Shown: positions 1 through 5,836 of the stretch, piece by piece
Layout of the letters: every line of letters begins with the position of its first letter
Position numbering within the stretch: position 1 is the stretch's first letter
Source: Halobacteriovoraceae bacterium
GTDB lineage: Bacteria; Bdellovibrionota; Bacteriovoracia; Bacteriovoracales; Bacteriovoracaceae
NCBI GenBank assembly: GCA_018663815.1
Contig: JABJPQ010000455.1
Location: 1-6,877, forward strand
Length of the DNA stretch: 6,877 nt
Reading direction: 5' to 3'
Program-made: the position numbers and the translations under genes
Notes under the pieces: generated by a model
The model's input: only the letters and a program-made list of their open reading frames with translations
The model's database searches: none
What the model was told of the DNA's origin: nothing

Positions 1-22
1 ATAAATAAATAAATAAATAAAT
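1..22. repeat. ATAA tetranucleotide tandem repeat at window edge
   Basis: Five and a half uninterrupted copies of ATAA open the window, and the tract may continue upstream out of view. No reading frame in the window contains it. Tetranucleotide tracts can change length by slippage and can alter promoter spacing or a reading frame. Here it lies about 200 bases from the next start codon, so any effect on the gene at 222 is doubtful. Confidence 0.7.
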
Positions 23-82
23 TAAACTATCTGACTAATACGCTCAATATAACTGAAGCGCACTACAAATACTAAGTAACCC

Positions 83-99
83 CTTATCCTCTGGATAAG
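83..99. repeat. Perfect 7-bp inverted repeat (hairpin or operator)
   Basis: CTTATCC, a three-base spacer TCT, then GGATAAG form a perfect inverted repeat. There is no T-run after it on either strand, so it is not a standard intrinsic terminator for a gene on either side. It lies about 107 bases before the extended -10 of the gene at 222, which is far for a simple repressor site. It could be a regulator half-site pair or the remains of a transcript end from the gene upstream of the window. The structure is certain; its role is not known. Confidence 0.4.
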
Positions 100-205
100 T
101 CGGCTCATACTGTCTACTTATTAACATGAATTACATCTTAACTCGCTTTAAACCATACTTAAGAATGAGTAAATTACGCGTTAAAAGAAATTTTATTTAA
201 TAGTC

Positions 206-214
206 TGTTATAAT
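206..214 (+). promoter_or_regulatory. Extended -10 promoter for the gene at 222
   Basis: TGTTATAAT matches the extended -10 consensus TGnTATAAT exactly. No good -35 hexamer lies 16-18 bases upstream, as is common for extended -10 promoters. Transcription would be expected to start about 7 bases after the hexamer, at 220-222, on or next to the ATG. That would give a leaderless or nearly leaderless mRNA. Confidence 0.6.
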
Positions 215-221
215 TTAGTAC

Positions 222-2135
222 ATGAAAGTTCTTTATTTAGGAAAAGATGCACTATTTTTAACAGGTCTTACACAAACCTTTTCAGAAGTTTATGCTGATT
301 CTCCAATAAACATCCACGAATTATTCCCAGAACCAGGAAGCTTTATTGGAAAGTTTTTACCTCTTATTTTACAAGAAAAATCAAATATTATAATAGTAGA
401 TTTCTCTACGGATTTTGAGCTCATGCGAGAACTCGCCTGGCAACTAAGTATCTCTCTCAACCCTAAGGATGTGACTTTAGTTGGGGTCCTTGATATTCCC
501 CATAATGAGGAATCAGAACATGAACTTGACCTGGTCAGTTTAACTCAAATTCCGATTATTCATTATAAAGGAAATGACTTAAAAAACATTATCTTTGATG
601 CAATGTACTTAACAAATTTTAATAACCAAGCAAGGGGTGAATATGCAACTTTTTCAAACCCTGCCCTCTATAAAAAAGCAAACTACTTCTCAGCTTTAAC
701 TTATATTTTAGATAACTCTAAAGCTATAATGGAGTCAAGTGTTCCCCTTGTAGAAGGTGATCATCTTCGTTTAGAGTCAGATGATTTACCGGCCATTAAC
801 AATAAATATGCAAAAGTTATAGGTTCTAGTAATGAGCTTTTAAGAACTAAATTTTCCAATAGGTATCTGCTCGATTTAGAGTTTGAAGGAGGCGAAGTTC
901 AAGATATATCACTTGAAAGAGATGATGCTCCTGAAGAGGACGAAAAGGAAACACCGACACCAGAGGCTATTTCAAAAGTAGACTTGAAAGATTTGAAATT
1001 AAATATTGAACAACTAAAGAATGCTTCTAAAGAAGGGTTAAAAAAACTCTTAATGATCCAATCAAATTTGGATGTATTAAATCAGTTAAGCCAGCCCTTA
1101 ATAGATTATCCATACAATATAAAATTTCTTACTAAGTTTACTTCAGAGATGAATTTACTCAAAACATTTAGGCCTCATTTAATTTCAGTCGAACTTACGA
1201 CTAAAAGTGCCCCAAAGGTCGAAAGTGAAGAAGAAAAAATAAATGATAGTGAAGATACAGATGAAGCAGGTTATTCCTCAGAGATAAACCTAGAAGATAT
1301 AAAAAAGCTCGTCGCTATGATTAAGAGTATCGATAATTATTCTCCAGTCATAAATCTATTCAATTGTCCTAAGTTAACAGATGATCAAATGCAAGCCCTC
1401 GACTACCCGATGCTAATGACAATAAATACAAAGATGACTATAGAGTTGCTAATTAAAATGTTAGAGGCCATTGAAAAGAAAAACTCGGAGGAAGTGCAAG
1501 AAGCGCCAGATAGATTCTTGGACGGAGTAAAGGTCCCGTTTAAGTTTAAGATGTTAGATAAGGAAGTTAGAGTTCGTCATTCTATTGAAATCAAAATCAC
1601 AAGTCTTTCAGAACACGAAGTGACATTTATTTCTAACAAAAAATTACCTGAGAGAGAGATCCTGTATACAGAAATGCCAGCTAAGTTTTACTTTACCGTA
1701 GTACTTCCAATCGATACTTTAGAAAAGTCAAAAATTGGTAATCATTATTTTGCTTTGATTCATGGAATTACTCCTAGTGAAACGCAAAAGTTAAGAAGCG
1801 TTGTTAACGAACTTTTCTTTTTGGAGTTACAAGAAAAAAAGGCAGAAGAAAAGCTGGCCGTCGAAGCCTTAAAGTTACAAAAAAAACAAGAAGAGAAAGA
1901 TGCCATCGAAGCTGCTAAGCAAGCTGAAATTCAAAAGAAACTCGATGAAGAAGCAGAAAAAAAGCAAGTTGAAGAAGAGCGAATTAAAGCCGAGGAAGAA
2001 AAGAAAAAAGCAGAAGAACAAAAAGCTTTAGATGAAGCAGAAGAAAAGAAAGCTAAAGCTGAAGCTAGTGATAAAGAAACTACTGATGCAAAAACAGATG
2101 AGGCATCAGAAATAAGTGAAAAGAAAACCAAATAA
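222..2135 (+). CDS. Receiver-like multidomain protein with C-terminal coiled coil, function unknown
   Basis: This is a 637-residue protein without signal peptide or membrane segment, so probably cytoplasmic. Residues 1-130 alternate strands and helices like a response-regulator receiver: MKVLYLG is the first strand, NIIIVD (55-60) puts an Asp at the usual phospho-acceptor place, and IPIIHYKG (110-117) ends with Lys116. The acidic pair after strand one is reduced to Asp9, so phosphorylation is uncertain. Residues 170-230 and 437-530 are beta-rich, with a distant resemblance to PilZ domains but no clear RxxxR/DxSxxG motif. Acidic linkers lie at 232-250 and 333-350. Residues 532-615 form a Lys/Glu/Ala coiled coil, followed by a polar tail. 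An in-frame TAG at 216-218 makes the ATG at 222 the first possible start; it has no SD. It may be a signalling scaffold or regulator, which is inference only. The gene is real; its function is open. Confidence 0.85.
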   Translation: MKVLYLGKDALFLTGLTQTFSEVYADSPINIHELFPEPGSFIGKFLPLILQEKSNIIIVDFSTDFELMRELAWQLSISLNPKDVTLVGVLDIPHNEESEHELDLVSLTQIPIIHYKGNDLKNIIFDAMYLTNFNNQARGEYATFSNPALYKKANYFSALTYILDNSKAIMESSVPLVEGDHLRLESDDLPAINNKYAKVIGSSNELLRTKFSNRYLLDLEFEGGEVQDISLERDDAPEEDEKETPTPEAISKVDLKDLKLNIEQLKNASKEGLKKLLMIQSNLDVLNQLSQPLIDYPYNIKFLTKFTSEMNLLKTFRPHLISVELTTKSAPKVESEEEKINDSEDTDEAGYSSEINLEDIKKLVAMIKSIDNYSPVINLFNCPKLTDDQMQALDYPMLMTINTKMTIELLIKMLEAIEKKNSEEVQEAPDRFLDGVKVPFKFKMLDKEVRVRHSIEIKITSLSEHEVTFISNKKLPEREILYTEMPAKFYFTVVLPIDTLEKSKIGNHYFALIHGITPSETQKLRSVVNELFFLELQEKKAEEKLAVEALKLQKKQEEKDAIEAAKQAEIQKKLDEEAEKKQVEEERIKAEEEKKKAEEQKALDEAEEKKAKAEASDKETTDAKTDEASEISEKKTK

Positions 2136-2145
2136 ATAGTTTTAA

Positions 2146-2559
2146 CTAGTACTTAGCAGTCCATGTCGGTCGGGTGACACCACATGATTCCCCAGTAATT
2201 ATGACTTCAGACTGGTGTGTAATACCAGCAATAATTGTACCTACCACTTTCAGTCTATTAAATATTAAAATTGCTTCTTGTATTTCATCTGCTTCAAGCA
2301 AAGTGACTCCTCTACCAGAATCAAGGCTCCACGCAGCAGGATTAAACCCTCTTGAAACAGAGCTAATATTAAATTCTACTTTCATACAAGGTCCACTAAT
2401 TTGCAATGGGACGTTATATTTATCAGTAAGGCTTATAGCAAAATAAATTTCATCAGTAGTTAAAGGTTCAATTTTTTTAAACGTCTCTGGGTGAAGGCTT
2501 GTTGCAAAAGACTGAGCTGATAAAAGCAAAATCATTGAATAAAATAGTTCTCTCATCAT
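2146..2559 (-). CDS. Small secreted hypothetical protein
   Basis: This 137-residue protein has a Sec signal peptide (residues 1-19: Arg3, hydrophobic LFYSMILLLSAQSFA, cleavage after SFA). The mature part of about 118 residues is a mixed alpha/beta domain with two cysteines, Cys58 and Cys126, that could form one disulfide after export to the periplasm or outside. I recognise no family. AAGGAG at 2570-2565 lies 5 bases before the first ATG and 8 before the second (2556), so either Met could start; the exported product is the same. Its stop is 10 bases from that of the gene at 222, with which it converges, and no clear terminator separates them. It diverges from rlmF across a 195-base spacer with palindromic motifs. 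Confidence 0.8.
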   Translation of the reverse strand: MMRELFYSMILLLSAQSFATSLHPETFKKIEPLTTDEIYFAISLTDKYNVPLQISGPCMKVEFNISSVSRGFNPAAWSLDSGRGVTLLEADEIQEAILIFNRLKVVGTIIAGITHQSEVIITGESCGVTRPTWTAKY

Positions 2560-2570
2560 TCTTACTCCTT

Positions 2571-2633
2571 ATTTGAAATTTAAATAGGAAACATCACAGA
2601 CACAATTAGCCAAATTGTTGCGTTATTTCAAAT
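2571..2633. repeat. Two copies of pseudo-palindrome ATTT(G/C)AAAT in the divergent spacer
   Basis: ATTTGAAAT at 2571-2579 and ATTTCAAAT at 2625-2633 are the same pseudo-palindromic 9-mer read on opposite strands, spaced 54 bases start to start. The first lies directly upstream of the SD of the secreted-protein gene, and the second next to a TGATATTAT extended -10-like sequence facing rlmF. Paired sites in a divergent spacer would suit a shared regulator, but such AT-rich 9-mers also occur by chance in DNA of this composition. Confidence 0.25.
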
Positions 2634-2641
2634 GATATTAT
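2633..2641 (+). promoter_or_regulatory. Candidate extended -10 upstream of the rlmF leader
   Basis: TGATATTAT matches TGnTATAAT except at one base. TTGTTG at 2615-2620 could act as a poor -35 with a short 15-base spacer. Transcription from here would begin near 2648 and give a leader that includes the mini-ORF at 2700-2750. The last six bases begin the palindrome at 2636-2652, so a protein bound there would block this promoter. Confidence 0.3.
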
Positions 2642-2652
2642 TTAAAATAATA
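2636..2652. repeat. 17-base AT palindrome, possible operator
   Basis: TATTATTT, a single A, then AAATAATA form a perfect 8-bp inverted repeat with one central base. It overlaps the candidate extended -10 upstream of rlmF and lies in the spacer shared with the divergent secreted-protein gene. With only A and T in the arms it is a weak RNA hairpin, so a DNA-binding site would be the more natural reading. Chance occurrence in AT-rich DNA is possible. Confidence 0.3.
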
Positions 2653-2699
2653 GATGATATGGAAAAAGTAATAAAAAGTGCATCTTTAAGGAAGGAATC

Positions 2700-2750
2700 A
2701 TGAAAATTTTAATTAAGCTGTTTAAAGGCTTAGATATAATGTACACCTAA
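2700..2750 (+). CDS. Possible 16-codon leader peptide upstream of rlmF
   Basis: ATG at 2700 opens 16 codons (MKILIKLFKGLDIMYT) ending in TAA at 2748-2750, four bases before the rlmF ATG and in a different frame. AAGGA at 2688-2692 lies 7 bases upstream, a good SD, whereas rlmF has none of its own. This arrangement suits translational coupling, with ribosomes finishing the mini-ORF re-initiating at rlmF. The peptide is short, basic and hydrophobic, with no runs of one amino acid to suggest attenuation. Against it, the TATAAT at 2735-2740 lies inside the mini-ORF and could itself be the rlmF promoter. No sequence conservation can be tested here. Confidence 0.35.
   Translation: MKILIKLFKGLDIMYT
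2735..2740 (+). promoter_or_regulatory. Candidate -10 (TATAAT) just before rlmF
   Basis: A perfect TATAAT ends 14 bases before the rlmF ATG. The -35 region is poor (TTAAGC at 2713-2718, 16-base spacer) and there is no TGn extension. Transcription would start near 2747-2749 and leave a leader of only about 6-8 bases without an SD, so rlmF would be read as an almost leaderless mRNA. This competes with the leader-peptide reading of the same bases. Confidence 0.4.
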
Positions 2751-2754
2751 CCCT

Positions 2755-3675
2755 ATGAAAAAAGAAAAAGGATTACACTCAAGAAATATTCATCTTCAAG
2801 AATACAACTTTGATGCTCTAATCAAAGATTATCCTAGCTTAGCTTCTTTTGTAAAAAAAAATAAATATGATGCTCTAGGTATTGATTTTTTTAATCCCAA
2901 TGCAGTTTTGACTTTAAACCAGGCATTGTTGGCTCATCACTACAAGGTAATTGATTGGTCTGTTCCGAAAGGACATCTTTGTCCTCCAGTTCCAGGTCGT
3001 GCCGACTATATTCATTATATCGCTGATTTACTAGCTGAGGCTCATGATGGAAAACCTCCCGTCGGTACAAAAATAAAAGGTCTTGATATAGGTAGCGGTA
3101 CAAGTTGTATTTATCCAATTCTTGGAAATTGTATATATGGCTGGAAATTTGTTGGTAGTGATATAAGCTCCGACGCTATTAACCACGCCAATAAAATATT
3201 AAATTCAAATCCAACGCTTAAAAAGAACATCAAAACTCGCTTCCAAAAATCTGCGAAACATACTTTTAAAGACCTTATTAAGTCTGATGAGAAGTTCGAT
3301 TTTACTATGTGTAATCCCCCTTTTTACTCTTCTTTGGAGGAAGCCAAGAATGCGTCTTCTCGCAAAGTTAAAAATCTCAATGTTAATAAAGTAAAAAAAG
3401 GGCACACTCCAGTAAATAAAAATAACCCATCAAACTTTGGAGGTATCAAGGCTGAACTATGGTGCCCTGGAGGAGAGATCTCCTTTATCAAAGAAATGAT
3501 CAAAGAAAGTATTATTGTTAAAGATCAATGCCGCTGGTTCACAACCCTCGTTTCAAAAGCATCTCATCTTACTGAACTTGATAAGTTTCTGCAGGGCTTT
3601 AAACCAACAGAAATACGCACATTAGAAATGCACCATGGCCAAAAAACTAGTCAAATCTTAGTTTGGAGATTTTAA
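2755..3675 (+). CDS. rlmF: 23S rRNA (adenine-1618-N6)-methyltransferase RlmF
   Basis: RlmF (formerly YbiN in E. coli) uses S-adenosylmethionine to methylate N6 of A1618 in 23S rRNA. The 306 residues match the usual length (about 308) and the family from end to end: GLHSRN at 6-11, the signature LCPPVPGRADYIH at 75-87, SAM-binding motif LDIGSGTSCIYP at 110-121, the acidic GSDIS at 134-138, catalytic NPPF at 187-190, NFGG at 227-230 and ELWCPGGE at 234-241. The N-terminus lines up with family members, and an in-frame TAA at 2737-2739 rules out an earlier start, so ATG 2755 is right although it has no SD. Translation probably depends on a very short leader or on coupling to the mini-ORF at 2700. 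Residues 204-224 carry a Lys/Asn-rich stretch slightly longer than in E. coli. It stands alone, with no clear terminator after it. Confidence 0.96.
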   Translation: MKKEKGLHSRNIHLQEYNFDALIKDYPSLASFVKKNKYDALGIDFFNPNAVLTLNQALLAHHYKVIDWSVPKGHLCPPVPGRADYIHYIADLLAEAHDGKPPVGTKIKGLDIGSGTSCIYPILGNCIYGWKFVGSDISSDAINHANKILNSNPTLKKNIKTRFQKSAKHTFKDLIKSDEKFDFTMCNPPFYSSLEEAKNASSRKVKNLNVNKVKKGHTPVNKNNPSNFGGIKAELWCPGGEISFIKEMIKESIIVKDQCRWFTTLVSKASHLTELDKFLQGFKPTEIRTLEMHHGQKTSQILVWRF

Positions 3676-3823
3676 CAGCTTAGTGATGCTAATTTAATAG
3701 TAAAGTTCTAGCTGAACAAATTAACCTGCCCTAAGCCTCTAATATCATAAATAAAAAGATCTCCCTAAAAATGCAATTAATACCACAAACCATTAAAATT
3801 CTTGAGTTAAACAGCAATGAGTG

Positions 3824-3844
3824 CTAACTAATTGACCAAGTTAG
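3824..3844. repeat. Inverted repeat CTAACT-N9-AGTTAG around a -35-like hexamer
   Basis: CTAACT at 3824-3829 and AGTTAG at 3839-3844 form a 6-bp inverted repeat. The 9 bases between them contain TTGACC (3832-3837), which differs from the -35 consensus in one base. The best -10-like sequence after it, TTTAAA at 3858-3863, is 20 bases away, longer than the usual spacer. It could be an operator on the promoter of the secreted protein at 3891. The remaining bases between rlmF and this repeat (3676-3823) show no supported gene, RNA or strong hairpin. Confidence 0.2.
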
Positions 3845-3890
3845 TAAAAAGCTGAGTTTTAAATTAAAGCTTAGGAGAAAAAGGATAAGT

Positions 3891-4436
3891 ATGAAGATTT
3901 TTTTAGTGATAATGGCCTTACTAATCTCAAGCAATATCTTTGCTTCATCTAAAAGGTTAACGCTTTTAAAAACCTTAATTGAAATGAACGAAGTTACAAA
4001 GACATATGGCAATATAAGTGCAGAAAATTATATCACTGACGCATTTAGAATATATGTTCCAGAAGGTATGGAAGACTCTCACCCTAAGTATTTTTTTTCA
4101 GAGCTGTACCAGGATCAATATATATCCAAGTTAATTAAAGAAAATAACTTTACCGACAAAGAACGGTTTAAAAAATTAAAAAAGAATCGTAAATCTTTAT
4201 TAACTAATACTCTTAATAAAGGATGGCTTCGAAGCGAAGCTAACATGAAAGACAAAGTTGAGACTTTGTTTGAAATAGTAAAAAAATCCAAAAGGTTTTC
4301 ATTAAATGTATTTACTTACTTTTGGGATCCACCAAACTCAGAAGGGTGGATGATCATCTTAATTAAAGATCATTACGAAGATGATAGTTTTGGCCTGTAC
4401 ATACAAAGAGCTGAACGAGAAGACGAATATTTATAA
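3891..4436 (+). CDS. Secreted hypothetical protein
   Basis: This 181-residue protein has a short Sec signal peptide (residues 1-18, MKIFLVIMALLISSNIFA, cleavage after IFA). There is no lipobox cysteine, so the mature protein of about 163 residues should be periplasmic or released. The mature part is highly charged: a helical N-terminal half with a basic cluster at 90-101 (KERFKKLKKNRK), then a more aromatic C-terminal part (FTYFWDPPNSEGW, 141-153, and MIILIKDHYEDD, 154-165) and an acidic end. There are no cysteines after the signal. I recognise no family. AAGGA at 3881-3885, 5 bases before the ATG, is a good SD. A run of eight T at 4091-4098 lies in the reading frame and could slip. It converges on the lipoprotein gene with 28 bases between the stops and no clear terminator. 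Confidence 0.78.
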   Translation: MKIFLVIMALLISSNIFASSKRLTLLKTLIEMNEVTKTYGNISAENYITDAFRIYVPEGMEDSHPKYFFSELYQDQYISKLIKENNFTDKERFKKLKKNRKSLLTNTLNKGWLRSEANMKDKVETLFEIVKKSKRFSLNVFTYFWDPPNSEGWMIILIKDHYEDDSFGLYIQRAEREDEYL

Positions 4437-4464
4437 CATGCATGGTATCTGATTAATAAAATCA

Positions 4465-5673
4465 TCATTCATGAAGAGACACAAACTGTTTACGTTCTCT
4501 TTGCTGTAATATCACAGTACGACTTTCCCACCAATATTCATTATTAAAATCTTTGGACAAATTAACTATTTGTCCAAGCTTTGGCACAATAAGATTTAAG
4601 CCATGCTGTTTTGAAATTTTAAATAATTGTTTTATAGGATCGTACCAAGTATGTGTCGAAAGAACGAACATTCCCCAATGAACAGGAAAATATTTTTTGG
4701 CTTTCAGATCTCGATATGCTTGGGCCGCCTGAGTGGGTAGCATATGAACTTGTTTCCAATTTTTATTATATTGGCCACTTTCAAGAAAGGCGACATCAAA
4801 AGGTCCGTACTTGGCTCCAATATTTTTAAAATGAATATCATAACCTGAGTCACCACTAAAATAAATATTGTTATTTTCAGACTGAATTACCCATGATGCC
4901 CAAAGAGTACAATTTCGATCAAACAGCCCTCGACCTGAGAAGTGCTGTGCTGGAGTTGCAATGAATTTAATTTTTTCTAAGCTAGTTTCTTCCCACCAGT
5001 CCTTTTCAATAATACGTTTCGGCTCAATCCCCCAACCTTCAAGATGTGCACCAACTCCAAGCGGAGTGATAAATTGAGTATTTTTATCCCTAAAGAACTT
5101 GATTGAATCCATGTCTAGATGATCGTAATGATCATGAGAAATGAGGACATAATCAATCTCTGGTAATTCTTCTAAGCTAAGAGCAGGTGCTTGAAACCTT
5201 CTTACCAGAAATTTAACAGGAGCTGCAGCACCGGAGAAAACGGGATCAACAAGTATAATTATCCCATCCATATTCAACAAAAATGATGAATGGCCAAACC
5301 AAATAGTTTTCAAATCCTTGCTCGGTTTTAAAAAATTTTCCATATTTGGCTTTAACTGAGGAAGAAGCCTATCTGGTGCTGAGCCTTTTCTTTTTTTCAA
5401 AAAATCTAATATAACACTGACTGACATATTTTCTTTTGTCATCTTTTCAATAATACCAGATTTACGATTAACAAATTTTTCATTTTTTACGTCATAGTTA
5501 TTTGAGGTGCTATATTTTTTGATTCTTTTATCCTCCAGATCACTCCCCATACTAGAGCACCCTGAGATTATTTGGATTAGAAATATGATCGAAATGGTCC
5601 CTCCGATTACAATTTTTGTGATTTTTTTCCAACAAGTTAGGATTGCTTTATGCTTTCCTTGTAAGATATTCAT
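4465..5673 (-). CDS. MBL-fold metallohydrolase lipoprotein (NAPE-PLD/RomA/UlaG-like)
   Basis: This is a 402-residue metallo-beta-lactamase-fold enzyme of the group with NAPE-type phospholipase D, RomA and UlaG. With the start at 5673: basic N-region, hydrophobic IVIGGTISIIFLIQ, lipobox ISGC with Cys39, so a lipid-anchored envelope protein. Then GHSS at 127-130, metal motif HDHYDH (His180, His182, Asp184, His185), AQHFSGRGLFDR with His244, GDSGY with Asp275 and PVHWG with His332. All metal ligands expected for a two-metal site are present, so it is probably active. The substrate is unknown; a phosphodiester or lactone bond is usual for the family. An ATG at 5694 would add 7 residues but has no SD and lies only about 3 bases after the expected transcription start. 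The ATG at 5673 has AGGA 6 bases upstream. The family and envelope location are firm; the true substrate is not. Confidence 0.9.
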   Translation of the reverse strand: MNILQGKHKAILTCWKKITKIVIGGTISIIFLIQIISGCSSMGSDLEDKRIKKYSTSNNYDVKNEKFVNRKSGIIEKMTKENMSVSVILDFLKKRKGSAPDRLLPQLKPNMENFLKPSKDLKTIWFGHSSFLLNMDGIIILVDPVFSGAAAPVKFLVRRFQAPALSLEELPEIDYVLISHDHYDHLDMDSIKFFRDKNTQFITPLGVGAHLEGWGIEPKRIIEKDWWEETSLEKIKFIATPAQHFSGRGLFDRNCTLWASWVIQSENNNIYFSGDSGYDIHFKNIGAKYGPFDVAFLESGQYNKNWKQVHMLPTQAAQAYRDLKAKKYFPVHWGMFVLSTHTWYDPIKQLFKISKQHGLNLIVPKLGQIVNLSKDFNNEYWWESRTVILQQRERKQFVSLHE

Positions 5674-5703
5674 GTATTTTCCTGATCTATTCATGTTTTA
5701 ACA

Positions 5704-5732
5704 AGTATACTATTTCCAAAACTACTTGAAAA
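5704..5732 (-). promoter_or_regulatory. Sigma-70-type promoter of the MBL-fold lipoprotein gene
   Basis: Read on the minus strand, TTTTCA (5732-5727) is followed after 17 bases by TATACT (5709-5704), a five-of-six match to the -10 consensus. Transcription would start near 5697, giving a leader of about 24 bases to the ATG at 5673 with AGGA at 5683-5680. It would leave only about three bases before the ATG at 5694, which argues for the downstream start. Confidence 0.5.
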
Positions 5733-5757
5733 TCCTAAACAAATTGTAGATTCAGAC

Positions 5758-5786
5758 TTTACTTAGAGATGTTTTAGTCGTACAAA
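5758..5786 (+). promoter_or_regulatory. Candidate promoter of the cold-shock gene
   Basis: TTTACT (5758-5763) and TACAAA (5781-5786), each four of six to consensus, are separated by the ideal 17 bases. Transcription would then start near 5793, at the first arm of the inverted repeat at 5791-5811. An alternative -10, TAAAAT at 5807-5812 (five of six), lacks a good -35 and would place the repeat over the promoter instead of in the leader. Confidence 0.35.
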
Positions 5787-5790
5787 TCTC

Positions 5791-5811
5791 TTTTACACAT
5801 TTCGTGTAAAA
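5791..5811 (+). promoter_or_regulatory. 8-bp inverted repeat before the cold-shock gene (5' hairpin or operator)
   Basis: TTTTACAC, spacer ATTTC, then GTGTAAAA form a perfect inverted repeat whose second arm ends 16 bases before the SD (GAGGA, 5828-5832). If transcription starts at about 5793 it would make a stem-loop at the very 5' end of the mRNA, a place where hairpins are known to protect transcripts or respond to temperature in cold-shock genes. If transcription starts from the TAAAAT at 5807, it would be an operator. The repeat itself is certain. Confidence 0.5.
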
Positions 5812-5836
5812 TTTATGTTTAAAAATCGAGGAAATT

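Noticed and set aside
126..200. 24-codon open frame starting ATG at 126
   Set aside because: There is no SD in front of it, it runs towards the promoter of the gene at 222, and nothing else supports translation.
1931..2131. Minus-strand reading frame rich in Ser/Ala/Phe
   Set aside because: It is the antisense of the Lys/Glu/Ala coiled-coil tail of the gene at 222, has no SD, and its low-complexity product is what the reverse of GAA/AAA-rich codons gives.
2137..2148. TAGTT-TT-AACTA symmetry between convergent stops
   Set aside because: A two-base loop and a short AT-rich stem with no T-run cannot act as an intrinsic terminator.
2891..3118. Minus-strand open frame inside rlmF
   Set aside because: The plus strand over the same bases encodes the conserved RlmF signature and SAM-binding motifs, and the minus frame has no SD.
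3705..3717. GTTC-N5-GAAC hairpin after rlmF
   Set aside because: A 4-bp stem without a T-run is too weak to be the rlmF terminator.
3770..3826. 18-codon open frame starting ATG at 3770
   Set aside because: No SD and no promoter-like sequence at a sensible distance; a frame of this size is expected by chance.
4437..4464. CATGCATG palindrome and TGATT-N5-AATCA stem between convergent genes
   Set aside because: Both are short, and no T-tract follows on either strand, so a terminator call is not supported.
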